Assembly (NCBI RefSeq): GCF_023015865.1
Contig: NZ_JALKBC010000003.1
Span: forward strand, 1 to 64,000
DNA: 64,000 nucleotides
Direction of reading: 5' to 3'
Origin: Arenibacter sp. F26102
Lineage (GTDB): Bacteria > Bacteroidota > Bacteroidia > Flavobacteriales > Flavobacteriaceae
Part shown: piece after piece, positions 8,407 to 18,156 of the stretch
Numbering within the stretch: the first letter of the stretch is position 1
How the letters are laid out: every line of letters starts with the position of its first letter
The notes under the pieces: generated by a model
The model's input: only the letters and a program-made list of their open reading frames with translations
Databases searched by the model: none
Told to the model about the DNA's origin: nothing
Position numbers and translations under genes: made by a program

Positions 8407-9323
8407 TTAAACGCACCCTCTTTTTTGGCAACCCTGCCTATCTCAGCACCAAAAACGAACAATTGGTGGTCAACTTTCCGGAGGAAGGTAAAAAGGAAGC
8501 CACCATTCCCATAGAGGATTTGGGGTATATAGTGTTGGAAGACCCGCAGATTACCATTACCAATGGCCTTATCCGAAAATTGGTACAGAATAAGACTGCC
8601 ATCATTACTTGCGACCAACAGCATATGCCCTGCTCTCTATTACAGCCTTTGGTAGGCCATTCGGAACAAACCGAACGGATGCGGCACCAACTCAATGCCA
8701 GTGTGCCCCTAAAGAAGAGTTTGTGGCAGCAGACGGTGCAGTCCAAAATAGACAATCAGGCCAATCATTTGATACTTAGAGAAAAAAATGCCCTAAAACT
8801 AAAACGGTGGGCCAAGGAGGTGAAAAGCGGAGATACCCAAAACTACGAGGCTATTGCAGCAGCTTATTATTTTCAAACCCTGTTTGTGGAAGTGGAAGGC
8901 TTTAGTCGGAATCAAAAAGGGGTACCGCCCAATAATCTACTCAATTATGGTTACGCCATTCTAAGGGCGGTAACAGCAAGAGCTTTGGTAAGTAGTGGTC
9001 TATTGCCCTCTGTAGGCATATATCATAGGAACAAATACAATGCCTTTTGCTTGGCCGACGATATTATGGAGCCCTACAGGCCTTATGTGGATGCAATAGT
9101 GTATGAAATGGTAGAAGCTGGGGGACATATCAGTGAGCTTAGCACCTCTTTAAAATCCCAGCTATTGACCATTCCTGCTATGGACGTAAACATAGACGGG
9201 AAATGGAGCCCCTTAATGAATGCCATGAGCCGTACCACCAACAGTCTATATGATTGTTTTTTGGGGTCAGGCCGGAAAATATTGAACCCTGAATTTCAAA
9301 AAAAATGGTCACCTTCTTTATAA
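8403..9323 (+). CDS. cas1: CRISPR integrase Cas1, type II
   Basis: Cas1 integrates new spacers at the leader end of the array as a Cas1-Cas2 complex. This 306-aa protein has the usual three metal-binding residues: E149 (NYEAIAA), H208 (GIYHRN) and E223 (DDIMEPYRPYVD). The N-terminal beta domain starts with the typical KRTLFFGNPAYLS. Length and motifs match type II Cas1 proteins of Bacteroidota. The ATG lies inside the last codons of cas9. The gene is noticeably less AT-rich than cas9, a contrast often seen within type II loci and not by itself evidence of separate origin. It is followed by a 111-bp gap before cas2. Confidence 0.97.
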   Translation: MIKRTLFFGNPAYLSTKNEQLVVNFPEEGKKEATIPIEDLGYIVLEDPQITITNGLIRKLVQNKTAIITCDQQHMPCSLLQPLVGHSEQTERMRHQLNASVPLKKSLWQQTVQSKIDNQANHLILREKNALKLKRWAKEVKSGDTQNYEAIAAAYYFQTLFVEVEGFSRNQKGVPPNNLLNYGYAILRAVTARALVSSGLLPSVGIYHRNKYNAFCLADDIMEPYRPYVDAIVYEMVEAGGHISELSTSLKSQLLTIPAMDVNIDGKWSPLMNAMSRTTNSLYDCFLGSGRKILNPEFQKKWSPSL

Positions 9324-9347
9324 GACACAAGAAATTAGGCTTTTTAG

Positions 9348-9794
<447 letters not shown>

Positions 9795-9901
9795 TAGAAA
9801 AAACAGTGACAATACGGCTCTAGGCTGCAGATAGGAGTTAACTTTTTGTAATTCTACAAGGTATCATAATAAACAGGATACCAGATTGTTACATCGGGTA
9901 T
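9795..9901 (+). promoter_or_regulatory. Candidate CRISPR leader with nested inverted repeats
   Basis: This 107-bp segment separates cas2 from the first repeat. CAGGATACC (9874-9882) is the exact reverse complement of GGTATCCTG (9897-9905), and the second arm runs into the first bases of the array. A third related element, GGTATC (9860-9865), can pair with GATACC (9877-9882). Because the degenerate repeat is at the opposite end of the array, this cas2-proximal end is the likely acquisition end. The inverted repeat could be a Cas1-Cas2 docking or bending site. Confidence 0.5.
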
Positions 9902-12756
9902 CCTGTGAATCATCCATAAAATTACAGAACTGAAAGCAATTCACAACGACTGCTATTACACACCAGATATCCTATTACCTGTGAATCATCCATAAAATTA
10001 CAGAACTGAAAGCAATTCACAACATGCTGCTGTATATCTATTTTGGGCAATAACCTGTGAATCATCCATAAAATTACAGAACTGAAAGCAATTCACAACA
10101 TACAATTCCATGAAGAAGTGGTTATGCATCCTGTGAATCATCCATAAAATTACAGAACTGAAAGCAATTCACAACAGGTACCCATACCTATTGGGATTTA
10201 GTTGCCCTGTGAATCATCCATAAAATTACAGAACTGAAAGCAATTCACAACACAGGTTTCCGAAAAGATCTCGGCAATCTCCCTGTGAATCATCCATAAA
10301 ATTACAGAACTGAAAGCAATTCACAACATACCCACTATTGTATTTTTCACTACTGACCTGTGAATCATCCATAAAATTACAGAACTGAAAGCAATTCACA
10401 ACTTCTTTCATAATTTTTAATTTTTATTTTACCCTGTGAATCATCCATAAAATTACAGAACTGAAAGCAATTCACAACCTTAGCTATGATAGTATTAGGT
10501 AACAGAGCCCTGTGAATCATCCATAAAATTACAGAACTGAAAGCAATTCACAACACCACCCTTCGGCAGCCCAAAGACTTTTAACCTGTGAATCATCCAT
10601 AAAATTACAGAACTGAAAGCAATTCACAACTGATTGTTCCATCAAGAATTGATTTAATTTCCTGTGAATCATCCATAAAATTACAGAACTGAAAGCAATT
10701 CACAACACCCGTTCCCGGAATTAAAAGACAAACTACCCTGTGAATCATCCATAAAATTACAGAACTGAAAGCAATTCACAACGGATCCTACGGACAATAA
10801 TCAAGTTAATCACCTGTGAATCATCCATAAAATTACAGAACTGAAAGCAATTCACAACTGAATATCAATTTCATTGTTCCTGATTTTTCCTGTGAATCAT
10901 CCATAAAATTACAGAACTGAAAGCAATTCACAACTCATATACCAATGTATTTATAAGTGATATACCTGTGAATCATCCATAAAATTACAGAACTGAAAGC
11001 AATTCACAACCTGTGCTTGGAATGGTAGTTTATTTTGTATCCTGTGAATCATCCATAAAATTACAGAACTGAAAGCAATTCACAACGGATGTGCCTACAA
11101 AAGTAATGGCTAATGTCCTGTGAATCATCCATAAAATTACAGAACTGAAAGCAATTCACAACTAAGAATCAAAGCTTATGCAACTGATTCAGCCTGTGAA
11201 TCATCCATAAAATTACAGAACTGAAAGCAATTCACAACTGAGCCTTCCGAAGCAATGTTATTGGGTAGCCTGTGAATCATCCATAAAATTACAGAACTGA
11301 AAGCAATTCACAACACAAAGGGTAAACAAAACTCAATCAAAATACCTGTGAATCATCCATAAAATTACAGAACTGAAAGCAATTCACAACCGCGCCCTTT
11401 ACTGGGTGCAACATTTCATACCTGTGAATCATCCATAAAATTACAGAACTGAAAGCAATTCACAACTACACCAGACCGGACTTAACGGGGTCTCCGCCTG
11501 TGAATCATCCATAAAATTACAGAACTGAAAGCAATTCACAACGCTGCTTTTGGTATTGGTATAAAAGAAATTCCTGTGAATCATCCATAAAATTACAGAA
11601 CTGAAAGCAATTCACAACATTGAAAGGGATAAATCTGTTGATAATTTCCTGTGAATCATCCATAAAATTACAGAACTGAAAGCAATTCACAACAGGAACT
11701 ATTGAAAAGTTTTGCAAAGGATACCTGTGAATCATCCATAAAATTACAGAACTGAAAGCAATTCACAACCCATTCATAGGTAGATTGTAAAGGGTTGGGC
11801 CTGTGAATCATCCATAAAATTACAGAACTGAAAGCAATTCACAACACTATTGTGGATAAGTTTGAAAAAGGGGTTCCTGTGAATCATCCATAAAATTACA
11901 GAACTGAAAGCAATTCACAACGCAGGAATGGGAAAGGCTTTGCAGGATAGTCCTGTGAATCATCCATAAAATTACAGAACTGAAAGCAATTCACAACTGT
12001 GTTTCTAATGTGAGTATCATAGTCTTTCCTGTGAATCATCCATAAAATTACAGAACTGAAAGCAATTCACAACGATAACTAATACTTTACGCTAAAATAG
12101 CATCCTGTGAATCATCCATAAAATTACAGAACTGAAAGCAATTCACAACACGTATTACACAGGTAATAAAAAGAAGATTCCTGTGAATCATCCATAAAAT
12201 TACAGAACTGAAAGCAATTCACAACACCATACACCATGCAATAGATTTAGCTGTTCCTGTGAATCATCCATAAAATTACAGAACTGAAAGCAATTCACAA
12301 CATAACCACCAAAATACTTTATTAATTTTTCCCTGTGAATCATCCATAAAATTACAGAACTGAAAGCAATTCACAACAATCTTTAGGGCAATCTTATCTA
12401 TAATGGCCTGTGAATCATCCATAAAATTACAGAACTGAAAGCAATTCACAACAAATAAGGCCTTTTTTTATGTTGGTATGTTCCTGTGAATCATCCATAA
12501 AATTACAGAACTGAAAGCAATTCACAACTAAAATCGGCTTGTTCAAATGCATATTTCACCTGTGAATCATCCATAAAATTACAGAACTGAAAGCAATTCA
12601 CAACACATGGCCGCGCGTTGTTCGGTGGGTGTAACCTGTGAATCATCCATAAAATTACAGAACTGAAAGCAATTCACAACATAACAGTTTAACTTCGTTT
12701 CTAATCTCTTCCTGTGAATCATCCATAAAATTACAGAACTGAAAGCAATTTAAGCA
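9902..12756 (-). CRISPR. Type II-C CRISPR array, 38 repeats of 46 nt and 37 spacers
   Basis: The 46-nt repeat begins at 9902 and recurs every 76 nt (three times every 75 nt), giving 34 spacers of 30 nt and 3 of 29 nt. Thirty-seven repeats read identically. The last (12711-12756) has lost its final 6 nt as read on the plus strand. In crRNA sense (minus strand) the repeat begins GTTGTGAATTGCTTTCAG and ends GATTCACAGG. Its first 26 nt pair with the tracrRNA anti-repeat, which fixes the transcription direction as minus, antisense to the cas genes. Each repeat contains TTG (repeat positions 2-4), 19 nt, then TAATTTTA (24-31), a promoter-like layout. Short open frames across the repeats are not genes. 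Confidence 0.99.
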
Positions 12757-12829
12757 GAACTCAGCTCTATAAATTTCATTCAAAAATTAAGTTGCTATAT
12801 TCAGACCTTGTACTTTAATAGAACACAAC

Positions 12830-14077
12830 CTAAGACGCTTCATCTGCCCTAACTTTCTTTAGCTTCATCGTAGCCATCAAATTCTGCATAACCTCCCCAA
12901 CCTTTTTTTCCACGACCCTAGCATAAATTTGAGTAGTAGATAATTTGGTATGCCCCAATAACTTGGAAACCGTTTCAATAGGCACCCCATTTGAAAGGGT
13001 AATCGCGGTGGCAAATGTATGCCGGGCTACATGAAAGGTTATCTTTTTACGAATACCGCAGGCGTTTGCAATATCTCTTAATGTACGGTTAATCATTTGG
13101 TTGCTGTAAATAGGTAATAATCTTCCATTTTCAAGCAGATTAGCATTGCTTTTATATTTATCAATGATTTCCATGGCCTTGGGTAGTAATGGAATCTTCA
13201 AGGGTTCATCCGTTTTTGTTCTTTTGGTATATAACCAATCGTTACCATCCATTCCTTTTACCAAATGGTCAATTTTTAGCTCGCTAACATCAATAAAAGA
13301 TAAACCTGTATAACAGGCAAAAATGAACAAGTCTTTTATGCGTTGGGTACTTGGTATATTAAACGTGGTTTCTTCAATGAGCTGTAACTCCCGTTCAGTC
13401 AGAAATTGGCGCTCTGTTTTTTCAAGTCGCAGTTTGAAATTGATAAAGGGATCTTTTTCCAACCATTCCAGTTTTACGGCAAGCCTGGACATCTTCTTTA
13501 AGCGCTCCATGTGTTTCATGGCACCGTTATTGGCACAACCCATTCGTGTTGCCGGTTTATACTTTCTTAAATATTGTTCAAAATCTACAATAAAACCATA
13601 ATTCAGTTTTTTAAGAAGTATATCCTCAACGCCTATTTTTTCATTTAAAAATTCCTTGATACAACGTTCCGTACTGTAGTAGTTCTTCATAGTTCCTTTC
13701 CTAAGGACGGTGAGCATGGATGTATTGTGGTAGCTAATCAAATCTAGTAATGTCTTACCTCTTTCATCTTCTCCTAAATATCGAGCCTTTATTCCGGCAG
13801 AAGTTATATCAACTTCCTCCTGCAAAAGTTGCCGATGTGCCTCGTGCAATCCCGTAAAAACTTGGTCCATATACTTGTTTAGCGAGATAACGTACTTGGA
13901 AAATCCTTTCCCTCTTTTCCGTTTTTCGTCCCAAAGGGACACTGGCAATTCGCGATTTAGATTAAATTCGGCTCTTTTTCCATCTACTGTCACGCGGGCG
14001 TAAATCTTAATGGTGTCAATTTTGGAAGTGAGCTTCCTAACGACAAATACGACTGATAATCTACTGTTTTCTAACAT
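12830..14077 (-). CDS. Tyrosine recombinase/integrase, CTnDOT-like
   Basis: This 415-aa recombinase would integrate and excise the island at tRNA-Pro. The domain order fits the family: N-terminal arm-binding domain (about 10-95), SAM-like core-binding domain (about 105-210) and catalytic domain (about 225-405). The catalytic set is visible as H349-x-x-R352 (HVARHTF), H376 (LLGHTKLST) and nucleophile Y385 (TQIYAR). The usual first Arg (TGxRxxE) is Ser260 in CYTGLSFIDVSEL. As I recall, IntDOT of CTnDOT also has Ser at this place. The gene starts about 227 bp from the tRNA-Pro 3' end and points away from it. Confidence 0.93.
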   Translation of the reverse strand: MLENSRLSVVFVVRKLTSKIDTIKIYARVTVDGKRAEFNLNRELPVSLWDEKRKRGKGFSKYVISLNKYMDQVFTGLHEAHRQLLQEEVDITSAGIKARYLGEDERGKTLLDLISYHNTSMLTVLRKGTMKNYYSTERCIKEFLNEKIGVEDILLKKLNYGFIVDFEQYLRKYKPATRMGCANNGAMKHMERLKKMSRLAVKLEWLEKDPFINFKLRLEKTERQFLTERELQLIEETTFNIPSTQRIKDLFIFACYTGLSFIDVSELKIDHLVKGMDGNDWLYTKRTKTDEPLKIPLLPKAMEIIDKYKSNANLLENGRLLPIYSNQMINRTLRDIANACGIRKKITFHVARHTFATAITLSNGVPIETVSKLLGHTKLSTTQIYARVVEKKVGEVMQNLMATMKLKKVRADEAS

Positions 14078-14238
14078 GTTATATAGCTTTAAATTAGTAA
14101 ATAAAATGGTAAAAACACAAGGTTAAATACCTACAAAAGCTACTTCAATGTACAAAAAATACTGTGGTTTCAAAATCCCTTTATGGACACCAGAGGGGTG
14201 TTTTCAGGTAGTTTCAAGAGGTTTCATCTGATACCCCT

Positions 14239-14277
14239 AAAAACATAAAACGTTGCAAATCAGGTGATTTGCAACGT
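14239..14277 (-). terminator. Rho-independent terminator downstream of tRNA-Pro
   Basis: The arms 14250-14262 and 14265-14277 are a perfect 13-bp inverted repeat with a 2-nt centre. On the minus strand they are followed by a T-rich tract (14239-14250). It lies 27 bp past the tRNA 3' end and before the integrase gene. It would stop tRNA transcription and insulate the integrase. If the island recombines within the tRNA 3' end, this terminator was brought in by the element. Confidence 0.8.
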
Positions 14278-14300
14278 CATGCGACTAGAAGAAACTAGTC

Positions 14301-14377
<77 letters not shown>

Positions 14378-14389
14378 AAAATGAGATTG

Positions 14390-14397
14390 CAAAAATA
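14390..14397 (-). promoter_or_regulatory. -7 box of the tRNA-Pro promoter
   Basis: On the minus strand the sequence reads TATTTTTG, a perfect match to the Bacteroidota -7 consensus TAnnTTTG. It lies 12 bp upstream of the tRNA 5' end, predicting a leader of only a few nucleotides. No convincing -33 TTTG lies at the standard spacing. Confidence 0.5.
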
Positions 14398-14634
14398 GGA
14401 AAGATCAAACAATTTAACCCTAATCTTTTGGCAAAAAAATGAATCTTTTTTACTTACCCCTTAAATTTCAGTTCTTTATTATTACTATTCCCTTTTTCCC
14501 TAATCCAACACCCATCAAAATATGAAATCATTCAACTCAGCTCAAGAAACAAAAGATTGGTCAATTGAAAAATAAATACTAATTTGAAAGTTTTAATTCA
14601 GCAACCATCATAAAAAACATAGAAAAATCTACCT

Positions 14635-16557
14635 ATGAAGCTTAAACGATTAATCATTTGCTTTTTCCTAACTAATACTGCCGTTTCTTTTGGTCAGACC
14701 CAGGATGACAACCTTATTAGATTACAATACAAGGATACTACCTCCACCAAGGATCTGGCAGTTGGACTCTGGGCCAATCCCTTACCCATGGATTACGATC
14801 AGGATGGAGATCTGGATTTAGTTATCTCCTGTACCGACGTTCCTTTTAATGGCACATTTTTGTTCAAAAACTCAAACAAAGACCAACAAGGGAACCCAAT
14901 ATTTGATGCTCCCGTCAAAATTGGTGACGGTATGCGGAATGTTTCCATCTCCTATGTGGAAGGAGAACCTAGGGTTTTGGGAGTTGGTTTGGAATACGAC
15001 AACTTTAGAAGATATGGATATACTCGACCAGAAGGCATGTACCAGGCATCCGAACTACTTGATCTTTATAAAGAACGTTTTAGCGATTGGAAATATGTTG
15101 ATTATGACAATGATGGGGATATGGACCTCATCGTAGGAATAGATGATTGGAGTGAGTATGGTTGGGACAATGCCTTTAACGACAAAGGGGAATGGACCAA
15201 CGGAGATCTTCGTGGATACCTTTATTTATTGACCAACGACAACGGAAAATATAGAAATGATGGTAGAATTATAGCCGGTGACAAACCTATTGATGTTTTT
15301 GGCAATACTACCCCCAACATAGCCGATTTTGATAGTGATGGTGATCTTGATATTATTTGCGGAGAATTCATTGATCGCTTTAGCTACTTCGAAAACACAG
15401 GAACTCGTGAAAACCCAATTTATGCCAAAGGTAGATTTCTTGAAAATAATAATGGAATCCTAAAAATGGATCTGGAAATGATGAGGCCGGTCGCCCTGGA
15501 CTGGAACGACGATGCCAAAATCGACCTTGTTGTAGGTGATGAGGACGGAAGGGTTGTTTTTATTGAAAATACAGGAATGGTAAGTAACAAAATGCCAGTT
15601 TTTAAATCGCCCATATACATCCAACAGAGAAGTCAAAATCTAAAATTTGGTGCTTTGGTTACCCCATATAGTGTTGACTGGGACGATGATGGAGACGAAG
15701 ATTTGATCTGTGGCAATTCAGCCGGGTATATTGGTTTTATAGAAAATTTGGATGGAGGTGATTCTCCTGAATGGAAAGAACCCATCTACCTGGAAGCCGA
15801 TGGTGAAGTAATGCGAATTATGGCAGGCTACAATGGATCTATTCAAGGGCCTGCCGAAAGCAAATGGGGCTATACCACATTAACTGTTGCTGATTGGGAT
15901 GGTGATGGCCTAAAAGATATTCTGTTGAATTCTATTTTTGGAAAAGTGGAATGGTATAAAAATACAGGTATCAAGGGAGCTCCAAAACTAACTAAAATGG
16001 GAGGTGTCCAGGTGGCTTGGGAGAAAAACAAGGTTCCAAAACCAAAATGGAACTGGTGGAATCCGGAAAAAGACGAATTGGCCACCCAATGGAGAACCAC
16101 ACCCTATGCTATAGACTGGAACAAAGATGGTCTAATGGATTTAGTAATGTTAGACCACGAAGGCTATTTGGCGTTTTTCGAAAGATTTAAAAAACGAGGA
16201 AAACTCTATCTAAAACCAGGACAACGAATTTTTAAAAATGCCGATGGAGAAGCAGGCAAAGATCTTCTTCGTTTAAACGAGCGTGAAGCAGGTGGTAGTG
16301 GTCGAAGGAAAATAGAATTTACCGATTGGGATGGCGATGGGGACCTTGACCTATTGGCCAACAGTGAAAATATTGAATGGTACGAAAATTTAGGAGAATC
16401 CAACGGAAACACTGTTTTCAAGAAAAAAGGGAATCTGTTCAAAACCAAGCTTGCAGGGCACACCACAAGCCCAACCGTGGTTGACTGGGATAAGGATGGC
16501 AAACCGAATTTATTGATCGGGGCAGAAGACGGACATTTTTACTATTTAAAGGATTAA
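14635..16557 (+). CDS. Secreted VCBS/FG-GAP repeat protein
   Basis: This 640-aa protein has a Sec signal peptide (about residues 1-20, ending VSFGQ). It then has nine VCBS/FG-GAP blades built on Asp-rich loops such as DYDQDGDLDLV, DFDSDGDLDII, DWDDDGDEDLI and DWDKDGKPNLL. These loops resemble calcium-binding sites in beta-propellers. No catalytic domain or C-terminal sorting domain is visible. Such proteins are common in marine Bacteroidota polysaccharide loci and may bind glycans, act as lyase-like scaffolds or bind partners. It is the first chromosomal gene past tRNA-Pro and is followed by a DUF1080 lipoprotein on the same strand. Its substrate is unknown. Confidence 0.85.
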   Translation: MKLKRLIICFFLTNTAVSFGQTQDDNLIRLQYKDTTSTKDLAVGLWANPLPMDYDQDGDLDLVISCTDVPFNGTFLFKNSNKDQQGNPIFDAPVKIGDGMRNVSISYVEGEPRVLGVGLEYDNFRRYGYTRPEGMYQASELLDLYKERFSDWKYVDYDNDGDMDLIVGIDDWSEYGWDNAFNDKGEWTNGDLRGYLYLLTNDNGKYRNDGRIIAGDKPIDVFGNTTPNIADFDSDGDLDIICGEFIDRFSYFENTGTRENPIYAKGRFLENNNGILKMDLEMMRPVALDWNDDAKIDLVVGDEDGRVVFIENTGMVSNKMPVFKSPIYIQQRSQNLKFGALVTPYSVDWDDDGDEDLICGNSAGYIGFIENLDGGDSPEWKEPIYLEADGEVMRIMAGYNGSIQGPAESKWGYTTLTVADWDGDGLKDILLNSIFGKVEWYKNTGIKGAPKLTKMGGVQVAWEKNKVPKPKWNWWNPEKDELATQWRTTPYAIDWNKDGLMDLVMLDHEGYLAFFERFKKRGKLYLKPGQRIFKNADGEAGKDLLRLNEREAGGSGRRKIEFTDWDGDGDLDLLANSENIEWYENLGESNGNTVFKKKGNLFKTKLAGHTTSPTVVDWDKDGKPNLLIGAEDGHFYYLKD

Positions 16558-16660
16558 CGTTATTTTAAATCACATGGGAATGTGGGGTCTGTAGGTTTTC
16601 TTAATTCTTTAGCTTAATTTATAGTCATCACTAGTTAATCCAATCGTAAACTAAAGCCTG

Positions 16661-17299
16661 ATGAAACGTTTACTACTATTCTCTTTTATACTGCTTTTTA
16701 TATTGATGGCATGTAAAAACAAGACGGCTACAGGGGCCAACTCTCTTTTTAACGGGAAAACATTTTCTGGTTGGGAGGGGGATACCATATTTACTTGGCG
16801 AATTAATAATGGAACTATCATTGGAGGCTCCTTGGATAAAACTGTTCCTCATAATGATTTCCTGTGCACTAAGCGTTCCTATGCCAATTTTATTCTGAAA
16901 CTAAAGATTAAATTAACCGGTAACGAGGGATTTATAAATTCAGGCATCCAGTTTAGAAGTAAAAGATTAATAGACCCGCCTTATGAAATGACAGGCTACC
17001 AAGCAGATTGGGGCGAAAACTATTGGGCAAGCCTCTATGATGAATCCCGAAGAAATAAAACGTTGATGGCCCCAGACTCTTTGGAAGTTCTTGATTGGAT
17101 TAATATAAACGACTGGAACGATTATGAAATTCGGGCCGAAGATCGAAGAATACGTCTTTATATCAATGGTCATAAAACGGTGGACTATACCGAGGAGGAT
17201 ATGACCATACCACAGTCGGGCTTAATAGCACTACAGATACATGGAGACGGAAAGGCACTGGTTGCTTTTAAAGATATTTTTATTGAAGAAATAAAGTAA
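16661..17299 (+). CDS. DUF1080 (3-keto-disaccharide hydrolase-like) lipoprotein
   Basis: This 212-aa lipoprotein has a lipobox ending at Cys19 (LFILMAC), so it is probably exported and membrane-anchored. The rest is a single concanavalin-like DUF1080 domain, recognised by SLFNGKTFSGWEGD near the start, the central NSGIQFRSKR and the closing ALQIHGDGKALVAFKDIFIEE. The family is called 3-keto-disaccharide hydrolase and acts on oxidised sugars; the name is by family, not shown here. It lies about 100 bp after the VCBS protein gene and just before a decayed copper-protein/VCBS gene that often accompanies DUF1080 proteins. Confidence 0.9.
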   Translation: MKRLLLFSFILLFILMACKNKTATGANSLFNGKTFSGWEGDTIFTWRINNGTIIGGSLDKTVPHNDFLCTKRSYANFILKLKIKLTGNEGFINSGIQFRSKRLIDPPYEMTGYQADWGENYWASLYDESRRNKTLMAPDSLEVLDWININDWNDYEIRAEDRRIRLYINGHKTVDYTEEDMTIPQSGLIALQIHGDGKALVAFKDIFIEEIK

Positions 17300-17343
17300 A
17301 AAAATTATAGCTCTAAATATAATCAACCACACCAACAATAATC

Positions 17344-18110
17344 ATGACCCATGATATTGCATGGAGAAATGGGGACCTATTGAAAAAGAGATCGAGTACC
17401 AGTATCACCTTCAAGGCTATGGAAAACGACACTTATTTCTGTACGGTTCCCGGACATCGTGCGGCGATTATGCTGGGAAAATTTGAGGTCGTGGAGGGAG
17501 AATTATCGGGTCCATCCATAGCAGGAGTTATACCCACAAAAAATGGAAAACCTCTGAACCTAGGCTTTGAATCCGGTTCTTTACAGGATTGGACAGCCAT
17601 TGGAGACGCTTTTAAAATCACCGCTATACGACAAAGATCCTTCCCCAGTGCATGATGCCGATGCATGGATGATTTGGTTATTTCGGAAGGGTGGTTTGAA
17701 GGAAAAGACAATAAAAAAGGGAATTGGAAATTTCACACAGCTAACCTAGATGAGCCCGGCTCCCACATGCAAGTGATCGATGTAAATAACGATGGTAAAA
17801 ACGATGTGTTAAGTTCCTCGGCACATGGCCTTGGAGTTTGGTGGCATGAATAGCAACAGGATCAAAACTTTAATACCCATTTAATTAGTAATACTACGGC
17901 CCAAACTCATTCCACGATAATGGCCGACATTAATGATGATGGTAAAAAGGAATTAATTACAGGAAAACGGTTCTTGGCCCATGATGACAATAATGCAGGC
18001 GAAAGCGCTACCCCAATCCCGATTTATATTGAACCTACCCCCGAAAACGTCCCTATTTTAAGGAGCATATCTTTTACAATAATTCTTGACAAACCAAGGT
18101 AGTGGCGAAT
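17344..18110 (+). pseudogene. Decayed plastocyanin-like / VCBS protein gene
   Basis: The first part (17344-17655) encodes a blue-copper-like segment with candidate ligands in CTVPGHRAAIM, then a GFESGSLQDWTAIGDAF segment that breaks off in a frameshift. From 17665 a second frame continues with VIDVNNDGKNDVLSSSAHGL, typical of FG-GAP proteins, up to an in-frame amber TAG at 17851-17853. The same frame resumes as QQDQNFNTHL and MADINDDGKKELITGKRF. Near 18045 the frame shifts again: the alternate frame reads PYFKEHIFYNNS and stops. Several disabling changes over one homologous region indicate a pseudogene rather than several small genes. Confidence 0.8.
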
Positions 18111-18156
18111 GCCATCATTATAAATTTGTTTCCTGTTATTTTTATGCTGTTCGGGA

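Noticed and set aside
10226-11735. Short minus-strand open frames inside the array
   Set aside because: They are translations of the CRISPR repeat with random spacer residues between.
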